Shown here piece after piece: positions 58,985 to 64,000 of a DNA stretch of 64,000 bases. Under the pieces are notes generated by a model. That model made no database searches. It worked only from the letters and a program-made list of their open reading frames with translations, and was not told the origin of the DNA. Source of the stretch: Stenopsyche tienmushanensis (lineage: Eukaryota > Arthropoda > Insecta > Trichoptera > Stenopsychidae); NCBI GenBank assembly GCA_008973525.1, contig WACJ01000333.1, positions 276,873 through 340,872 on the forward strand. Direction: 5' to 3'. Within the stretch, counting starts at the first letter, position 1. Each line of letters opens with the position of its first letter. A program made the translations under genes and the position numbers.

Positions 58985-59340
58985 ACATGTATATTTTTTT
59001 AAATTACAATTTTTAAAATACAACTTGTGTGAAGGCGGTAAGACAAATTGGCTTGAACGTCACGAAAGGTGAAACTCGACAAATTGATTGAAAAGAGAGG
59101 GATAATTCTTTGTATTCTCTCCATCTCCATCGTACACATAATAGACACGCTATGCGCATGCGCCATATAATTTCTTCCATGAATGTGTGTGTCTATACGC
59201 AACATAAAGCAACTACTAGACTATTTTATTATATATTACACAAACACAGCTTAAATTTTTCGTTAACAAATGAAAAAAAGCAATGCATAAAAACAACCCA
59301 TGTAACTTGTAGGAGACAATTATGTCAATATGCATTTATT
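58985..59340 (+). repeat. Dispersed repeat family D, copy 4
   Basis: The order GTCACGAAAGGTGAAACTCG, AAAAGAGAGGGATAATTC, CTCTCCATCTCCATCG, GCGCATGCGC, GCATAAAGCAACTACTAG, TATATTACACAAACACAGCT and GGAGACAATTATG follows the inverse of copy 1. It is the most complete family D copy, about 350 bp. Confidence 0.7.
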
Positions 59341-60960
59341 TGTCCCAATTCTTTTGAAGACATCTCATATATCTTTGGTTGTAAATGTTGTGGTTAATTA
59401 AGTAAGATAAAATGTATCCCTCGGCGCTTTCGGAAATGAAAAGAACATTCGTAGAACGCAAAATCTACGAAATCGGTGCGAAAATGAGAAAAGGGGGATG
59501 TTAACGGTGGCAGGGTTGGAAGGAGGAAGGTCGTTACCTGCATTGCAATTATGCAAAGTAACTCCCGATCAGTGTCGGGTCATAAATTCGAGTCGAGAAA
59601 GAAAAAAAAAGAGAGAAAACGCCATTTTTGCCTAACGCCGAGAGCTAACGACGCTATTTACATAACAACGAGCGTCGCACTAATTTAGTCGCGACGCCCC
59701 ATAACGTCAGCCAGCGGGTCAAGTGTGCTTTGGAAACCAGTTTTGAATAAATACACACATGACCCAAAACTGGCACCCGAGTCTAAATCGCGCTAATTTA
59801 TTCGTCCGCTCATGAACTTTGCTTCGGCACGAATAAGGTCACGAAATGTCTGCGAGACAAAATAAGATGATTTCGGAATACCCGCGACGTCGTTATCACG
59901 TGTTGAGGCAGAATCTGCCGTGCTTCAGATCAATACGACTGCGAAAGAAGGCCTTCTTTATGTGGAAATTCTATATACTTTTGAGCACGCGTTCCCACAG
60001 ACAAAGATAGAAAAATTATGCTAGGGGAGGGTACACAAAAAATACGTGTGCGCGACGAAATAATCTGCGCGCATAATCAGCTGTCTCTTATATTCAGAAT
60101 CGTCTGTGAAACGTAAATCCCGAAGAAGGTTTCAAGGAGAATACGAATAGGAGACGTCTAGCCAGGTAATCGTGAGATGGCTTTAAGATGGCAAACGGCA
60201 AGTCTCTGCGCTGTCCCGTTAATCTTCGCCATCTTATGAAGGTTAGAAGAGGTCACTTGTACATAAATGCTCATTAAAATTGGACGCAAATGAAAACAGA
60301 ACGGATATTAAATGCGACGAATAGCAAAACGATCAAAACAATAATTAAAATTATGCATTACAAAGAGATCCAAGCTTTCGGTTGCATGGAGCTGTTACAA
60401 TATGCTGGCTGCAATCCCACATTGCTGAATATCAGCAGTCTATATACTTTTCATATGAAATGACCGATTTTCAAGTATGTGGACTAACGAAATTAACACT
60501 TAGCAATTCCAGGACTTCTTCACTCAGGCGAATTAAAAGCTCGAGACAATTTTTGTTGTATTAAGCTAATCACTTAAGCGCCAGCGAATCGTAGAAAAAT
60601 TAATATTTTTAATGCCCAAAAATTATTATTCTAAGGACACGTATTGGCGAATCGAAATATATCTTCATAATTTAATGGATCTTGGTGTTTCCATTTTATT
60701 TTTAAATAAATTCAACAGAAGTCATCAGGACTGCCCATCGAATGATCTTTACAACATAATTGAATCTATGATATTTTGTATGCCTTGTAAAATCTGTTCG
60801 TATTAGTAAAGTCTATATATATAAAGACACACAACAGATTAATCAATAGCGAAATAAACTCCAGGATTCAACACGATAATCGGTGCTATCATTGTCTGAA
60901 AAGTATATTAGGAAAGAAATCACTACCGACGAAAACATAAATCAAAATTTAAAAGGAATT
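59341..60960. other. Unassigned stretch with GC-richer part
   Basis: No gene recognised. The part 59400-60240 is CpG-containing and GC-richer than its surroundings and has no match elsewhere in the window. Confidence 0.45.
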
Positions 60961-60974
60961 TTAAGTTTTAAATT

Positions 60975-61055
60975 TTAAGAAGGTTTTCCTATCCAACCGG
61001 TCCTAGTTTCGGACCACTGACGACCGACGCAGACCACCTCTCCAACCAATTAAAT
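60975..61055 (+). repeat. Short repeat family G, copy 2
   Basis: AAGGTTTTCCTATCCAACCG then GTCCTAGTTTCGGACCACTG matches copy 1 at 49240-49285 and is followed by ACGACCGACGCAGACC, which differs from copy 1. Confidence 0.6.
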
Positions 61056-61179
61056 AAAGCCGCTTCTCTAAAATTTTAATGTGCCTCTCAAATAATTAAT
61101 AAGCGCGATGCTATACCAGTTTTTCAGTATAAATAAAAATATATAAAATCATTCCAATAAACTGAATTAAAATACATAC

Positions 61180-61229
61180 ACTTAATTATTTAAAGTGTGG
61201 TATTGCAACGCACGCCGGGTATTCGCTAG
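61180..61229 (+). repeat. Helitron-like family H, copy 3 (3' end only)
   Basis: GTGTGGTATTGCAACGCACG followed by CCGGGTATTCGCTAG and T repeats the right end of copies 1 and 2. Nothing of the body remains. Confidence 0.6.
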
Positions 61230-61659
61230 TTATTAATAAATTGAGACAACGCTTTATTAATTAATAATTTGTTATGAAATTTTCAGAAAAAAACCCCCAC
61301 AGTTTTTTTATTATTTTAATTTAAGTTAAATATCAGCGGTTCGAGACAGTTGGTGCAACCACGATTAAAAAACACATGCCATCTAATAATATCCTAGTTC
61401 TCTTTTTGGTTAAAAATTCCAATGAAATATGAATAATTTCCATTTTCAACTACAAACCATAAACAACTTTTCTATTCAATAAAAATTGTATGTAAAAAAC
61501 TTTTTTACTGTCATAAATGTAGGTTATCGTCTGATAAGCTCTTTATTAAGGTCTTTCGACTTTCTGAGAAAGCATAGTTATTTTGATGACGGAATGAATC
61601 AATTCAGGACGTATCTTTTATTTTTTAACCTTTTGAGGAGTTCAGTCGCATATTTGCGA

Positions 61660-62480
61660 TCGAATTCAAGTGATTCAGAAAGAGGACGGAAAGACGTTTC
61701 TATCTTGTTGGGTCTAAAAGTAATCGGTTTTTTTAACATTCTTTATGGGAAAAGTATTGAATATAGCATGTTGACTGGGCAATCTTTATTGAATATAAAA
61801 ATATTTTTTGAAGTTTAACAAAATATGGTAGTCGGAGTGGAACGATAACATTCTTCACCACGGAAGTCATAAGTCCTGAACAAGTGATTTGCAGCAAAAA
61901 AATTAAACATATTTTCACTTTGTATAATATTGTGTATAGATTAGTTTACAATTAAGAAGGAAATATTGGAAAATAAAAAAATAGTGAACGATTGAAAAAA
62001 GTTTGTGGTTTTTACCAAAAATATTTATTCATTAAATAAACATTTTGAATATTTTGGATAATTGTAGTCTATACGATGAAAACATTTATTATACGCATGT
62101 CTGCCAAACTTCATAAGGAATGTTCATATAGGGCGTGTGGGAGCACTTCCATCAGCTTGGTAAAAGAAGTTCGAGAAAACGCGTTTAAAGTTTCTCCTCT
62201 CCGCAGCTTCTCCTCATTGACTTATAACTTTGCGAACATCATTTATATCGACTTGAAATTTACTGAACGTATTTTTAAACATTGGTTTGAATATTTTTGG
62301 AACCATCAAGGTAGAAACGTCCCTTAAGCTCTGAGAGAGACAATAATCCAAATCTATCGACTAATAAAACCCAAATTAGTCGATTTCAAGTGTATTGTTT
62401 ATGTTTACGCGAAGAAATTACCGAATATTGTTTATTTATAACCGACAGTGTTTATTTATGTATGTACAAGTTTCATACAC
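61660..62480 (+). mobile_element. PiggyBac-like MITE family A, copy 6, old and interrupted
   Basis: The left flank TGATTCAGAAAGAGGAC and the right flank TAAGCTCTGAGAGAGACA are adjacent blocks in family A (CTATTCAGAAAGAGCAC..GAAGCTCGGAG). Further right, AAATCTATCGACTAATAA, GATTTCAAGTGTATTG and CGAATATTGTTTATTTAT follow the family order. The copy is strongly diverged and lacks ends. Family F copy 3 sits inside it. Confidence 0.6.
61686..62327 (+). mobile_element. TIR repeat family F, copy 3 (complete)
   Basis: The left end GAAAGACGTTTCTATCTTG and the right end CAAGGTAGAAACGTCCC form an inverted repeat that continues inward for some 20 more bases with decay. The body is collinear with copies 1 and 2. 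Length is about 640 bp, with no coding motif. A target duplication could not be read with certainty, so the superfamily is open. Confidence 0.75.
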
Positions 62481-64000
62481 GCCACGATGGTCCTGACAGA
62501 CAAGTGGATTTGTACAGAGGATTTAAAATTAGCTCACTACTCAAAGGGTTAAAAAAAATAAGGATAAGAAATATTTCTCAAGAAGAAACACTAGAACCAA
62601 CGCTATCCATAGTGTTAATGTAAATATTCTTTTAATCTCAGAGTAGTATTTACTAGGACTTAATACATATATTGTAATGGAATTAATGATTGCCCGTCAT
62701 TATGAAATAAAGCATTCGTACCGACCAAAGCAGAAAACCTGGTTAGGTACTTAATTACACAATAAGGGCATCCATTGTCAAATTATTAATACAAAACATC
62801 CGTTTGGTATGTCATAAATCTTGGACCCCGATAACAAAGAGTAATAGTCTATCCGTCCATATTTTGAAGAGAAGAAAAAATAGCGAAATGTGTATACATG
62901 GCACGCGCAAAGCGTGGATCAGTATTCCGAATCACGCGATCATAAACGCCAAGCAATTATTTACCGGGAATCTCCCGGAAGCGTTCTGACAGCTTAGTGG
63001 AAAAGGGAGGAAAAGACCCGAAAAAAAGCAAAGAAATCGCCGACGAAAGAAGGCGGGGGAGGTGTTAGACAAACGAGCCGAATTTATCAACCAAAGGTCA
63101 GAAAGTTATTCAAAGCGAGTGAATCGCAAAAAAATGAACTAACCCCTGTGACAAAAATTTGAATTCGAATCGCAAATAAAAATCTCATCTACGTGTACCT
63201 TAAAATCCCGCATGAATATCTCAAACGGCGTAGAAAAGTTGACAAGCATTTAAATCGCAACCGTCGACACAGTAGAAAAATACCATCGGAGTTATGCTGG
63301 AAAATAATGTATAGTATTTGCCAAAGAAAAAAGTACAAAACCAAATCGAAACGTGATTGCATTGCGAAAATAACTATCCCACAAGTGCAACAACAAAAGT
63401 TGAAATTGCAATTTATAGACCAATAATGGATAGTTTCCGGAGCGATTTTACAATAACCATTTGAATCGAGTTATAGCTCCTGTGCTCGAGACGATAAATG
63501 TCGAAAAAACGTGTTAAAAGTCAATAAGAACAACCTTTATTGCCATCACATAAAAATCGCAATGAAACATCTAATTTGTCTGCAGTGATGTGTATGAAAA
63601 TAAAAACCGATGCGATGTAAATCGCAACTTGGTTGGAACAACGACGAAATACTCATATCACGTAGGGCTTTAAAAACATAATCATGTTCATAGTAAATAT
63701 GACATTTGATCCGTTTTCTCGATGAGGGACGTTCGTCGAAACAACGATTCCGAGATCTGCTGGCTTTGTAAATTTGAAACTGAAACATCAAAGTCAACAC
63801 AAAATCGTATTCTGAGAACTCAGACTAGAGCACCTTAACCATCTTTGAATCCTTTGAAATCCTCAGCGAAACAAAGAAACTTCGGTATAGACATGCTTCG
63901 TGAATCGAAATCCGAATGACTGGGATCTTCAGTTAAATCCTATTATTATCATAAACACAATATAGTTAATAATTAAGCTATTATAGTTGGAATTTAAATT
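62481..64000. other. Unassigned stretch, no gene seen
   Basis: No gene or repeat recognised. The part 62880-63120 is purine-rich and GC-richer. Frames at 63193-63426 (plus) and 63546-63800 (minus) have no motif. Confidence 0.45.

Noticed and set aside
62588..62620. CACTAGAACCAACG..TAGTGTTAA resembling a piggyBac end
   Set aside because: There is no TTAA before CACTA and no partner end; the match is too short to claim an element.
1..64000. CRISPR array, operon, phage or plasmid features
   Set aside because: No regularly spaced direct repeats with unique spacers, no closely packed genes and no ribosome-binding-site pattern; the content is eukaryotic transposon debris.
1..64000. LTR retrotransposons or endogenous viral sequence
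   Set aside because: No pair of long terminal repeats, primer-binding site, gag, protease or envelope motif was recognised.

Overview
This window looks like AT-rich arthropod, most probably insect, nuclear DNA with no recognisable host gene. I found no ORF that reads as a host protein exon, no tRNA or rRNA, no CRISPR array and no bacterial-type gene organisation. The longest open frames (about 100-150 codons) lack family motifs, and most are shadows of repeats. The insect assignment rests on the transposon types present: mariner, piggyBac-like, hAT, Tigger/pogo-like, Harbinger-like and Helitron-like elements, plus non-LTR retrotransposon debris. I cannot name the species. The window is probably intergenic DNA or part of a very long intron.

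Layout. Positions 900-6400 hold a dense cluster: three copies of a TTAA-flanked piggyBac-like MITE family (family A), two of them interrupted by other MITEs, then a mariner remnant, a reverse-transcriptase scrap, a Helitron-like copy and a hairpin repeat (family E). Positions 9.9-23.9 kb hold family B elements with tandem 65-bp units, a fourth and fifth family A copy, a deleted mariner, a second RT scrap and a Tigger-like element. Positions 25.2-36.3 kb hold families C and E, three copies of one hAT family, three mariner remnants and a decayed piggyBac transposase gene. Positions 36.2-47.7 kb hold mariner debris, families F and C, and a hAT copy split by a 2-kb retrotransposon. Positions 49-62.5 kb hold Helitron-like, family B, D, F, G and hAT copies and a deleted mariner. 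Between these are 1-3 kb stretches in which I see nothing recognisable.

How the parts relate. Nothing here forms a pathway. The main story is stratigraphy: at least eight insertions of one element into another can be read, several with intact target-site duplications (TTA for Harbinger, 8 bp for hAT, TA for mariner and Tigger, TTAA for piggyBac, 11-12 bp for the retrotransposon). All transposase genes seen are truncated or frameshifted, so none looks autonomous. The most unusual items are family B (a TIR element carrying tandem copies of a motif resembling the catalytic region of a DDE transposase), the hAT family with repeated self-complementary subterminal motifs, and the conserved GC-rich palindrome of family E. 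I did not find convincing evidence of a new functional system. Repeat boundaries, copy comparisons and translations were made by eye.
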